Shown piece by piece: positions 4,678 through 11,120 of a stretch of 13,593 bases of DNA. The stretch spans positions 1 through 13,593 of the forward strand of contig JAEDJB010000043.1 of assembly GCA_016296565.1 (NCBI GenBank). Reading direction: 5' to 3'. Within the stretch, counting starts at the first letter, position 1. Each line of letters begins with the position of its first letter. This DNA is from Oscillospiraceae bacterium (GTDB lineage Bacteria; Bacillota; Clostridia; Oscillospirales; Oscillospiraceae). A program made the translations under genes and the position numbers. The notes below the pieces were generated by a model, which had not been told where the DNA came from, searched no databases, and saw only the letters and a program-made list of their open reading frames with translations.

Positions 4678-7629
4678 TCAGCGCCCTCCTTCCTTCTCTT
4701 TGTCCCGGGCTTCCAGGGCGGCCATCAGGCTGCGGATGCGGATCTTCACCGCGCCCAGGTTGGAGATGTCGTCGATTTTCAGTTGGGTGTACAGGTCGCC
4801 GCCCTCCTCCAGGATGGAGCGCAGCTCGTCGGTGGTGATGGCGTCCACGCCGCAGCCGAAGGACACCAGCTGGATAAAGGCCATGTCCGGCTGGGTGCAC
4901 ACATACCGGGCGGCGTTGTACATCCGGGCGTGGTAGGTCCACTGGTTCAGCACATGCCGGGGCTGTTTGGACATGTGGTGGAACACCGCGTCCTCGGTGA
5001 TGAGCACGAAGCCGAAGGAGGTAATCAGGTCGTTGATGCCGTGGTTGATCTCCGGGTCCATGTGGTAGGGCCGGCCGGCCACCACCAGGATCTTTTTGCC
5101 ATTGGCCCGGGCGTAGTCAATGTACTCCTGGCCCTTGGTGCGCACCAGAGCCCGGTAGTCGTCGTAGGCGGCATAGGCCCGGCGGATGGCCTTGACGCTC
5201 TCCCGCCGGGGAACGCCGAATTCCTTCTCCAGCAGCTCGGCCCCCTTCTTTTCAAAGTCCTTGGCCCGGTGAATGCCGATGTTGGGGTGGATGTACCGGA
5301 CCTTGGCCAGGGCGGGGATGTTCACGCTGAGCAGGTCGGGGTAGTAGGCCACCACGGGGCAGTTGTAGTGGTTGTCGGAGACCCCTTCGTCGAAGTTGTA
5401 GGACATGCAGGGGTAGAAGATGGTGTCGATGCCCTCCTCCAGCAGGGCCATGATGTGGCCGTGGAGGAGCTTGGCCGGGTAGCAGACCGTGTCCGAGGGG
5501 ATGGTCCGCTGGCCCTTGATGTACAGGCTCCGGGTGGACTCGGGGGAGAGGACCACCTCAAAGTTCAGGCTGGTGAAGAGCGCAAACCAAAAGGGCAGGT
5601 TTTCGTACATGTTCAGCCCGAAGGGGATGCCGATCTTTCCCCGGGAGCCGTCTCCCTGGCCCTTGCCCTGGAGGGAGCGCAGGTGGTCGTACTTGAATTT
5701 CAGCAGGTCGGGGATGTCCGCCTTGGGCTGGCCCAGGGGCACGGAGCAGCGGTTGCCGGAGATGAACCGGCGGCCCCCGTCGAACTTGTTGATGGTGAGG
5801 GAGCACCGGTTGGTGCACCCCTTGCAGGTGGCGGGTCGGGCCTCGTGGGTGAAGGAGACCAGGGCCTCGGGGGAGAGGAGGGAGGACTGTTCCAGCCCCG
5901 CCTCTTTGGCGGCCAGAGCCGCGCCGTAGGCCCCCATCATCCCGGCGATGGTGGGCCGGGTGACCTGGCGGCCGATCTCCTGCTCGAAGGAGCGGAGCAC
6001 CGCGTCGTTGAGGAAGGTGCCCCCCTGGACCACAATGTGCTGGCCCAGGTCGTCGGCGCTGGCGGCCCGGATGACCTTGTAGATGGCGTTTTTCACAACG
6101 GAGATGGAAAGGCCCGCGGAGATATCCTCAATGGAGGCCCCGTCCTTCTGGGCCTGCTTCACGGAGGAGTTCATGAACACGGTGCACCGGGAGCCCAGGT
6201 TCACCGGGTGCTGGGCGAAAAGGCCCATCTTGGAGAAGTCCGCGATGGTGTACCCCAGGGCCTTGGCGAAGGTCTCGATGAAGGAGCCGCAGCCGGAGGA
6301 GCAGGCCTCATTTAATAAAATGGAGTCCACCGCCCCGTTGCGGATTTTGAAGCACTTCATGTCCTGGCCGCCGATGTCGATGATAAAGTCCACGTCGGGG
6401 GTGAAGTGGCGGGCGGCGTTTAAGTGGGCAACGGTTTCCACCAGCCCTAAGTCGCAGGAGAAGGCGTTTTTGATGAGGTCCTCCCCGTAGCCGGTGACCG
6501 CCGCCCCCTTGATGGTGACCCGGTCCCCGCACTGGGCGTAAATTTCCTGAAGCTGGGGCCGGACGATGCTCACGGGGTTGCCCTGGTTGGAGTGGTAGAA
6601 GGAGTAGAGAATGTTGCAGTCCGGGTCGATGAGCACCATTTTGGTGGTGGTGGACCCGGCGTCGATGCCTAAGTAAGCGTCCCCGGTGTACCCGGCCAGG
6701 TCCACCGTGGGGACGGTCATGGCGCTGTGCCGGGCGGAGAAGGCGTCATAATCTGCCGGGTCGGTGAAGAGGGGGGGCATGGTGTCCACCGGAGAAGCGT
6801 TGGTGGCCGCGTGCTCCAGCAGGTCCAGCAGCTCCTCGTAGGAACGCAGGTGGGCGGAGTCCTCGGTGCACAGGGCCGCGCCGATGGCGGCGAAGCAGTC
6901 CCCGTCCTCGGGGAAGATGGCGTGGTCGCTGTCCAGCTTCAGGGTGTCAACGAACCGCTCCCGCAGGCCCATGAGGAAGTGGAGGGGCCCCCCCAGAAAG
7001 ACGATCTTGCCGGTGAGCTCCCGGCCCTGGGTCAGACCGGCCACGGTCTGGTCCACCACCGCCTGGAAGATGGAGGCGGCCACGTCCTCCTTCCGCCCCC
7101 CCTGGTTCAGGATGGGCTGGATGTCGCTCTTGGCGAACACGCCGCAGCGGGAGGCGATGGGGTAGATCTTCTCGTGCTTTAAGGACAGCGCGTCCAGCTC
7201 GTCCACGGAGACGTTCAGCAGGGTGGCCATCTGGTCGATGAAGGCGCCGGTGCCCCCGGCGCAGGAGCCGTTCATCCGCTCCTCCAGGGTGCCGCCGAAG
7301 AAGATGATCTTGGCGTCCTCGCCCCCCAGCTCAATGACCGCGTCGGTGCCGGGGATGAATTCCCGGACGGCGGCGGCGGTGGCGTAGACCTCCTGGACAA
7401 AGTCCAGGCCGCTGGCCTTGGCCACGCCCAGACCGGCGGAGCCGGTGATCAGCAGGCGGACCTGCTGCCCGCCCAGAAGGCCCCGCAGGCCCCGGAGGGT
7501 CTCGCAGGTGCGCTCCCGGGCCTTGGAGTAGTGCCGCTCATAGGAGCGGAAGAGAAGTTTATTCTGTTCATCCAGCACCACCACCTTGACGGTGGTGGAG
7601 CCGATGTCAATGCCAATTCGCAGTGCCAT
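4678..7629 (-). CDS. Double-ASKHA acyl-CoA dehydratase activase with DUF2229 domain
   Basis: A 983-residue ATP-dependent low-potential electron donor of the BadF/BadG/BcrA/BcrD type. Two ASKHA ATPase domains lie in tandem: residues 1-250 with phosphate motif GIDIGSTTVK, GGEDAK, and cysteines C123 (GSCAGGTGAF) and C162 (SRCGVF); and residues 318-575 with GIDAGSTTTK, GGQDMK, and C443/C447 (NEACSSGCGSF) and C482 (SRCTVF). In the homodimeric HgdC activase two such cysteines per subunit hold one bridging [4Fe-4S] cluster, so one chain here should form a pseudo-dimer with one cluster. Residues about 600-983 form the DUF2229 part, opening with CKGCTNRC (602-609) and C628, with further Cys at 716, 741, 757, 911 and 926, and HGI after DPEIN. 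The ATG at 7629 has GAGGTGA 6 bases upstream. It is first in a two-gene operon with its own promoter. Known relatives drive radical dehydration of 2-hydroxyacyl-CoA or serve double-cubane reductases; which applies here is open. Confidence 0.93.
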   Translation of the reverse strand: MALRIGIDIGSTTVKVVVLDEQNKLLFRSYERHYSKARERTCETLRGLRGLLGGQQVRLLITGSAGLGVAKASGLDFVQEVYATAAAVREFIPGTDAVIELGGEDAKIIFFGGTLEERMNGSCAGGTGAFIDQMATLLNVSVDELDALSLKHEKIYPIASRCGVFAKSDIQPILNQGGRKEDVAASIFQAVVDQTVAGLTQGRELTGKIVFLGGPLHFLMGLRERFVDTLKLDSDHAIFPEDGDCFAAIGAALCTEDSAHLRSYEELLDLLEHAATNASPVDTMPPLFTDPADYDAFSARHSAMTVPTVDLAGYTGDAYLGIDAGSTTTKMVLIDPDCNILYSFYHSNQGNPVSIVRPQLQEIYAQCGDRVTIKGAAVTGYGEDLIKNAFSCDLGLVETVAHLNAARHFTPDVDFIIDIGGQDMKCFKIRNGAVDSILLNEACSSGCGSFIETFAKALGYTIADFSKMGLFAQHPVNLGSRCTVFMNSSVKQAQKDGASIEDISAGLSISVVKNAIYKVIRAASADDLGQHIVVQGGTFLNDAVLRSFEQEIGRQVTRPTIAGMMGAYGAALAAKEAGLEQSSLLSPEALVSFTHEARPATCKGCTNRCSLTINKFDGGRRFISGNRCSVPLGQPKADIPDLLKFKYDHLRSLQGKGQGDGSRGKIGIPFGLNMYENLPFWFALFTSLNFEVVLSPESTRSLYIKGQRTIPSDTVCYPAKLLHGHIMALLEEGIDTIFYPCMSYNFDEGVSDNHYNCPVVAYYPDLLSVNIPALAKVRYIHPNIGIHRAKDFEKKGAELLEKEFGVPRRESVKAIRRAYAAYDDYRALVRTKGQEYIDYARANGKKILVVAGRPYHMDPEINHGINDLITSFGFVLITEDAVFHHMSKQPRHVLNQWTYHARMYNAARYVCTQPDMAFIQLVSFGCGVDAITTDELRSILEEGGDLYTQLKIDDISNLGAVKIRIRSLMAALEARDKEKEGGR

Positions 7630-7687
7630 GGTTTCACCTCAAAAAGGGAAAGTCCTTCTTTCTACCTATGAAATTAAAGGTGACATT

Positions 7688-7716
7688 ATTATAACGTAGA
7701 GACGGTCGAAAGACAA
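7688..7716 (-). promoter_or_regulatory. Promoter of the activase/dehydratase operon
   Basis: On the minus strand TTGTCT (7711-7716) and a perfect TATAAT (7688-7693) are separated by 17 bases, about 60 bases before the start codon. No operator dyad is obvious beside it. Confidence 0.7.
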
Positions 7717-7812
7717 CAGAAAACTTGTGGCAGAAAAGGAATTGCCGTTGACGGATGAGGAAAACTGTCTAAAAACGAGGCAGACAGGCGCGGAGGATAC
7801 TCCAAAGCTCCT

Positions 7813-7888
7813 GTAGGGGCGGCTATCAGCCGCCCGCAGCCGTCCGGGGCATCGTGACGTTCCCCGGGCGGATGCTATCCGCCCCTAC
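7813..7888. repeat. Palindromic intergenic element with GTAGGGGCGG terminal inverted repeats
   Basis: A 76-bp element bounded by perfect 10-bp inverted ends, GTAGGGGCGG (7813-7822) and CCGCCCCTAC (7879-7888). Each end forms its own hairpin (GGGCGG with CCGCCC around CTATCAG on the left; GGGCGG with CCGCCC around ATGCTAT on the right), and the centre has CCGGGG and CCCCGG facing each other. The form suits a REP- or MITE-like dispersed repeat sitting just 3' of clpC, where it may also stabilise or end that mRNA. There is no U-tract. Only one copy is in the window, so the repeat status is inferred from its structure. Confidence 0.55.
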
Positions 7889-7908
7889 CAACCGACGCTG
7901 GGGGAAAC

Positions 7909-10332
7909 TCAGGCCCCGCAGGTCAGCACCAACGCGTCCTCCTTCTCCTCCAGGTAAAGGGTCCCGCCCGCCTCCACCTCCTCCCGGAGAAGAAACTCCG
8001 CGGCGGGGTTTTCCACCTGGGTGCGGATCAGGCGGCGGAGGGGCCGCGCCCCGTACCGGGGGTCCAGGCCCTTCCGGGCCAGGTACCGGACCGCCCCTTC
8101 CGAGGGGAGAAAGTCCACCCCCTGCCCGGCCAGCCGCTGGGCAAAGTCCTCCAGGAGCTTCCTGGTGATGGCGGTCATCTCCTGGGGCCCCAGGGGGTGG
8201 AAGAGGATGATCTCGTCCAGCCGGTTGAGAAACTCCGGCCGGAACACCTGGCGCAGCTCCCGCTGGAGCACCGCCTTCCCGGCGGCCTGGTCCCCGCCCC
8301 CGGCAAAGCCCAGGGGAGTCCCGGCAGCCAGCCGGTCACCCCCCACGTTGGAGGTCATGACGATCACCGCGTTCCGGAAATCCGTCCGCTTCCCGTGGGC
8401 GTCGGTGAGGACCCCGTCCTCCATAATTTGCAGCAGCAGGCTCCACACGTCCGGGTGGGCCTTTTCCAGCTCGTCAAAGAGCAGCACCGAGTAGGGGTGG
8501 CGGCGGACGGCTTCTGTCAGCTGTCCCCCTTCCTCGTGGCCCACATACCCCGGCGGGGAGCCGGTGAGGCGGCTCATGGTGTGCTTTTCGGAAAACTCGG
8601 TCATGTCGAACCGGAGCAGGGCCTCCTCCTTGCCGAAGAGGAGCTGGGCCAGGGCTTTGCACAGCTCGGTCTTGCCCACCCCGGTGGGCCCCAGGAAGAG
8701 GAAGGACCCCACCGGCCGGTTGGGCTCCTTCAGCCCCGCCCGGCTCCGGCGGATGGCCCGGGCCACTGCCCGGACTGCCTCTTCCTGCCCGGCCACCCGG
8801 CGGCCCAGGTCCCGCTCCAGGTGCAGGAGCTTGTCCCGCTCCTTCTGGGTCAGGTCGCTCACGGGGATGCCCGTCCACTGGGAGACCACCGCCGCCACCT
8901 GCCGGGCGGAGACCACCGGCTCCCGGCGTCCGGCCCGCCAGCGGCCCAGCTGGGTCTCCAGCTCCCGGCGAAAGTCGCTCTCCGCGTCCCGGCACCGGGC
9001 GGCGGTTTCGTAGTCCTGGCCGGCGATGGCCTCGTCCCGCTCCCGGGCGGCCTGGCGGACCCGGGCCTCCAGAGCCCGCAGGTCCTCCGGGGGGTCCAGG
9101 GCCTGGAGCCTGGCCTGGCTGGCGGCCTCGTCCAGCAGGTCGATGGCCTTGTCCGGCAGCCGCCGGTCGGGGAGGTAGCGCACCGACAGGGACACGGCGG
9201 CCTCCATGGCGTCCTTGGTGAAGGTGAGGCCGTGGTGGTGGCTGTACCGGGGGGAGAGGGTCTCCAGGATGGTCAGGGCGTCCTGCTGGCTGGGCTCCTC
9301 CACCCGCACGGGCTGGAAGCGCCGCTCCAGGGCGGCGTCCTTTTCGATGAACCGCCGGTACTCCTCGGTGGTGGTGGCCCCGATGAGCTGGAGCTCCCCC
9401 CGGGCCAGGGCGGGTTTGATGATGTTGGCCGCGTCAATGGCCCCCTCGGCGCTGCCCGCCCCGATGACTGTGTGCAGCTCGTCCAGGAAGAGGATGACGT
9501 TGCCCGCCCGGTGAATCTCCCCCAGGATGTTCTTCATCCGCTCCTCAAACTCCCCCCGGTACTTGGTGCCCGCCACCACCGAGGGCAGGTCCAGGGCCAG
9601 CAGCCGCTTCTGCCGGAGCTGGTCGGGGACCTGGCCCAGGGCCATCCGCTGGGCAAGACCCTCGGCCACGGCGGTTTTCCCCACCCCCGGCTCCCCCAGG
9701 AGCAGGGGGTTGTTCTTGCTCCGGCGGATGAGAATCTGGATCATCCGGCGGATCTCCTCCTCCCGGCCGGTGACCGGGTCGTAGGTCCCCCGGCAGGCCA
9801 GCTGGACCATGTCCCGGGTGTGCTGGTCCAGGAGCCTGGTGGGGGCGGCGGAGGGAGGCGGGGTGTAGTCGCTCTCGCTGCGGGACCGGGGGGAGCAGGA
9901 CCCGCCGGAGCTGCTGAGGGAGGCCACCGTCTGCCGGTAGAGCCGGTTGGGGTGCAGCCCCGCCTGGGTGAGCAGCTCCACCCCGCCTCCGTCCCCCTGG
10001 CGGAGCAGACCTAAGAGCAGGTGCAGGCTGCCCACCTGGGGGCTTCCCAGGCGGAGGGCTTCGCTCACAGACAGCTCCACGATTTTTTCCAGCCGGGGGG
10101 TCATCACCCGGGTCAGGGGGAGGGGAGACCCGGCCCCCACGGCGGCCACCAGCTTGTCCTGAAGCCCCCGGCGGGTGAGCCCCAGGCCGGTGAGCAGCCG
10201 GGCCGCCCCGGAGCCGGGCTGCTGGAGCAGGCCCAGCAGCAGGTGTTCGCTGCCTACGTAGTCATGGCCCAGCCGCCGGGAGACGGCCCCGGCGGCCTCC
10301 AGAGCGGCCTTGGCCCGGGGAGAAATGGTCAC
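7909..10332 (-). CDS. clpC: ATP-dependent Clp protease ATP-binding subunit ClpC
   Basis: An 807-residue hexameric AAA+ unfoldase that feeds proteins to ClpP. In order: two Clp_N repeats (about 1-70 and 75-140); a variable Ser/Pro-rich linker; the first AAA domain with Walker A GEPGVGKT (213-220), pore loop KYRG and Walker B VILFLDE (279-285); a short middle domain with a UVR-like segment (about 426-460); and the second AAA domain with GPTGVGKT (548-555), pore loop GYVG and VLLFDE. The ClpP-docking tripeptide LGF (674-676) is present in GTPLGFAGG. The short middle region and ClpP loop separate it from ClpB. The start is a GTG at 10332, where homology begins; it overlaps the stop of a small upstream frame (GTGA), with GGAGG 16 bases upstream, which suggests coupling. 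The usual ctsR-mcsA-mcsB neighbours are absent and I see no CtsR or CIRCE operator. Residue 103 is Leu where ClpC normally has a phosphoarginine-binding Glu. Confidence 0.95.
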   Translation of the reverse strand: MTISPRAKAALEAAGAVSRRLGHDYVGSEHLLLGLLQQPGSGAARLLTGLGLTRRGLQDKLVAAVGAGSPLPLTRVMTPRLEKIVELSVSEALRLGSPQVGSLHLLLGLLRQGDGGGVELLTQAGLHPNRLYRQTVASLSSSGGSCSPRSRSESDYTPPPSAAPTRLLDQHTRDMVQLACRGTYDPVTGREEEIRRMIQILIRRSKNNPLLLGEPGVGKTAVAEGLAQRMALGQVPDQLRQKRLLALDLPSVVAGTKYRGEFEERMKNILGEIHRAGNVILFLDELHTVIGAGSAEGAIDAANIIKPALARGELQLIGATTTEEYRRFIEKDAALERRFQPVRVEEPSQQDALTILETLSPRYSHHHGLTFTKDAMEAAVSLSVRYLPDRRLPDKAIDLLDEAASQARLQALDPPEDLRALEARVRQAARERDEAIAGQDYETAARCRDAESDFRRELETQLGRWRAGRREPVVSARQVAAVVSQWTGIPVSDLTQKERDKLLHLERDLGRRVAGQEEAVRAVARAIRRSRAGLKEPNRPVGSFLFLGPTGVGKTELCKALAQLLFGKEEALLRFDMTEFSEKHTMSRLTGSPPGYVGHEEGGQLTEAVRRHPYSVLLFDELEKAHPDVWSLLLQIMEDGVLTDAHGKRTDFRNAVIVMTSNVGGDRLAAGTPLGFAGGGDQAAGKAVLQRELRQVFRPEFLNRLDEIILFHPLGPQEMTAITRKLLEDFAQRLAGQGVDFLPSEGAVRYLARKGLDPRYGARPLRRLIRTQVENPAAEFLLREEVEAGGTLYLEEKEDALVLTCGA

Positions 10333-10493
10333 GGTTTTGATGGGGCATCCTCCTCTCCATGGGCCGACCCGGGGGTCGGAGGGGGCAATATGACAGATTG
10401 GCTTCGGTTTTCGTGGCTGTCCGAGACGGGGGCGCCCTCCAGGTCGGGGGTGATACTGCCCATCTGGACAGGGGGTTTCAAGGTGTTTTGCAT
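10329..10493 (-). CDS. Small 54-residue hypothetical protein or leader peptide upstream of clpC
   Basis: A short frame from ATG at 10493 to a TGA at 10331-10329, whose stop overlaps the GTG start of clpC. A good ribosome site, AGGAAGGAA, lies about 7 bases before the ATG, better placed than any site for clpC itself. The protein starts MQNTLKPPVQMGSITPDLEG and is hydrophilic, rich in Pro, Ser and acidic residues, with a PPPTPGS segment near the end. It has no signal peptide, membrane segment or cysteines. I do not recognise a family. The overlap and ribosome site argue that it is translated and coupled to clpC. It could be a regulatory leader peptide rather than a functional protein. An in-frame ATG at 10544 exists but has no ribosome site. 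Confidence 0.5.
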   Translation of the reverse strand: MQNTLKPPVQMGSITPDLEGAPVSDSHENRSQSVILPPPTPGSAHGEEDAPSKP

Positions 10494-10520
10494 AGAGAAA
10501 TTCCTTCCTATGTGGTTTTC

Positions 10521-10535
10521 ATGGATAAAATCCAT
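10521..10535. promoter_or_regulatory. Small dyad in the clpC/ferredoxin divergent region
   Basis: ATGGAT-AAA-ATCCAT is a perfect 6-bp inverted repeat in the AT-rich interval between the start of the small clpC-linked frame (10493) and the ferredoxin promoter. It resembles neither a CIRCE element nor a CtsR box. A role as operator is speculative. I could not find a convincing minus-strand promoter for the clpC unit; TTGGTT with CATGAT at 18-base spacing is the best weak candidate. Confidence 0.25.
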
Positions 10536-10590
10536 AAAAATCATGCCCGAAAACTATAAAAATAACCAACATTTTTCTGTGATTTTAGAA

Positions 10591-10618
10591 TTGCATTTTT
10601 GAAAAGATGTGGTACAAT
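10591..10618 (+). promoter_or_regulatory. Promoter of the ferredoxin gene
   Basis: TTGCAT (10591-10596) and TACAAT (10613-10618) are spaced by 16 bases, with TGG just before the -10 (extended -10). The leader is about 35 bases and carries GGAGG at 10644-10648. Confidence 0.65.
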
Positions 10619-10657
10619 CATATGTGCCAAGAAAAATTTAATTGGAGGTACCTACCC

Positions 10658-10846
10658 ATGTATGCAATCAATGCTGAACTGTGCACCTTCTGCAAGAAGT
10701 GCATCGAAGAATGCCCCACCAGCGCTATCGTTGAAGGCAACGTCGACGGCAAGGACGTCTGCGTTGTGACTTCCGAGTGCATCGACTGCGGCGCTTGCGA
10801 GGACGCTTGCGAGACCGATCCCAAGGCCCTGGGCTTCGTGGAGTAA
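10658..10846 (+). CDS. 2[4Fe-4S] ferredoxin
   Basis: A 62-residue cytoplasmic electron carrier of the clostridial (bacterial) ferredoxin type. Two C-x2-C-x2-C-x3-C motifs are present: CTFCKKCIEECP (C9, C12, C15, C19) and CIDCGACEDACE (C41, C44, C47, C51). By family rule C9/C12/C15/C51 hold one [4Fe-4S] cluster and C41/C44/C47/C19 the other. The second motif lacks the usual Pro after the fourth Cys (Glu52 instead), and there is an extra Cys35 between the motifs. The ATG at 10658 was chosen for the GGAGG 9 bases upstream; an in-frame ATG at 10607 lies upstream of the -10 box and can be excluded. It is a single-gene unit with its own promoter and a strong terminator, and its codon choice looks like that of a well-expressed gene. 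It could supply electrons to the activase system encoded in this window, but nothing in the sequence links the two directly. Confidence 0.95.
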   Translation: MYAINAELCTFCKKCIEECPTSAIVEGNVDGKDVCVVTSECIDCGACEDACETDPKALGFVE

Positions 10847-10877
10847 TTCTTTACACAGAAAAGCAAAAAGGTAAAAA

Positions 10878-10915
10878 ACGAGCGTACCGAACCCTTTTCG
10901 GTGCGCTCGTTTTTT
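10878..10915 (+). terminator. Intrinsic terminator of the ferredoxin gene
   Basis: A 14-bp stem, ACGAGCGTACCGAA (10878-10891) with TTCGGTGCGCTCGT (10897-10910), one G-T wobble and a five-base loop, followed by a run of T. A run of A precedes it, so it could act in both directions. Confidence 0.9.
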
Positions 10916-10961
10916 CATCTCCGCTCCCTCCGGCATAGAATGAAGGGGTGTCGCGCAGCAG

Positions 10962-10990
10962 TTGAGTTTTCTTATTCAATGTGATATAAT
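10962..10990 (+). promoter_or_regulatory. Promoter of the ddl-murF operon
   Basis: TTGAGT (10962-10967) and a perfect TATAAT (10985-10990) are separated by 17 bases, with TGA directly before the -10 (extended -10). The start codon of ddl is 130 bases downstream. Confidence 0.8.
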
Positions 10991-10996
10991 ACCAAT

Positions 10997-11120
10997 CTAC
11001 AATTTAAAATGCAGAATCCTGCATTTTGGCGGGATTCCTGGCATTCCCAAACGGTACCTGTTGTTTGGTTTCCCGGGCAGAGGCCCGGGGAGCCGTGTTC
11101 CCGAAAGGAGGGCCTTTCTT
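10997..11120 (+). promoter_or_regulatory. Structured 5' leader of ddl
   Basis: A leader of about 120 bases with no open frame of note. It contains two perfect hairpins: AAAATGCAG/CTGCATTTT around AATC (11006-11027) and CCCGGGC/GCCCGGG around AGAG (11072-11089). CCAAAC can pair with GTTTGG between them. The ribosome site AGGAGGG follows at about 11107. No U-tract follows the second hairpin, so any control would more likely act on translation or mRNA stability than on termination. It does not match a riboswitch or T-box that I recognise. Confidence 0.4.

Noticed and set aside
4546..6315. Long open plus-strand frame (589 codons) antisense to the activase gene
   Set aside because: The translation is low-complexity, rich in Gly, Val, His, Gln and Asp, with no motif. 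The opposite strand encodes a clear enzyme with all its motifs. This is the usual antisense shadow in GC-rich DNA.
8197..10014. Long open plus-strand frame (605 codons) antisense to clpC
   Set aside because: It has the same low-complexity composition with no ribosome site or promoter, whereas the minus strand has both AAA domains intact.
7909..10332. ClpB disaggregase
   Set aside because: The middle domain is far too short for the ClpB coiled coil, a UVR-like segment is present, and the ClpP-docking LGF loop is intact.
10333..10657. CtsR box or CIRCE element upstream of clpC
   Set aside because: No GTCAAA direct repeats and no TTAGCACTC/GAGTGCTAA dyad were found; the only dyad is the unrelated ATGGAT/ATCCAT.
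10962..11120. N-terminal extension of Ddl to a start at 10962
   Set aside because: The extension overlaps the -35 and -10 boxes and has no ribosome site; Ddl homology begins at the ATG at 11121 (MKIVVLAGG).
10997..11120. T-box or known riboswitch in the ddl leader
   Set aside because: GGTACC is present, but the flanking T-box antiterminator sequence, the specifier stem and a terminator with U-tract are missing.
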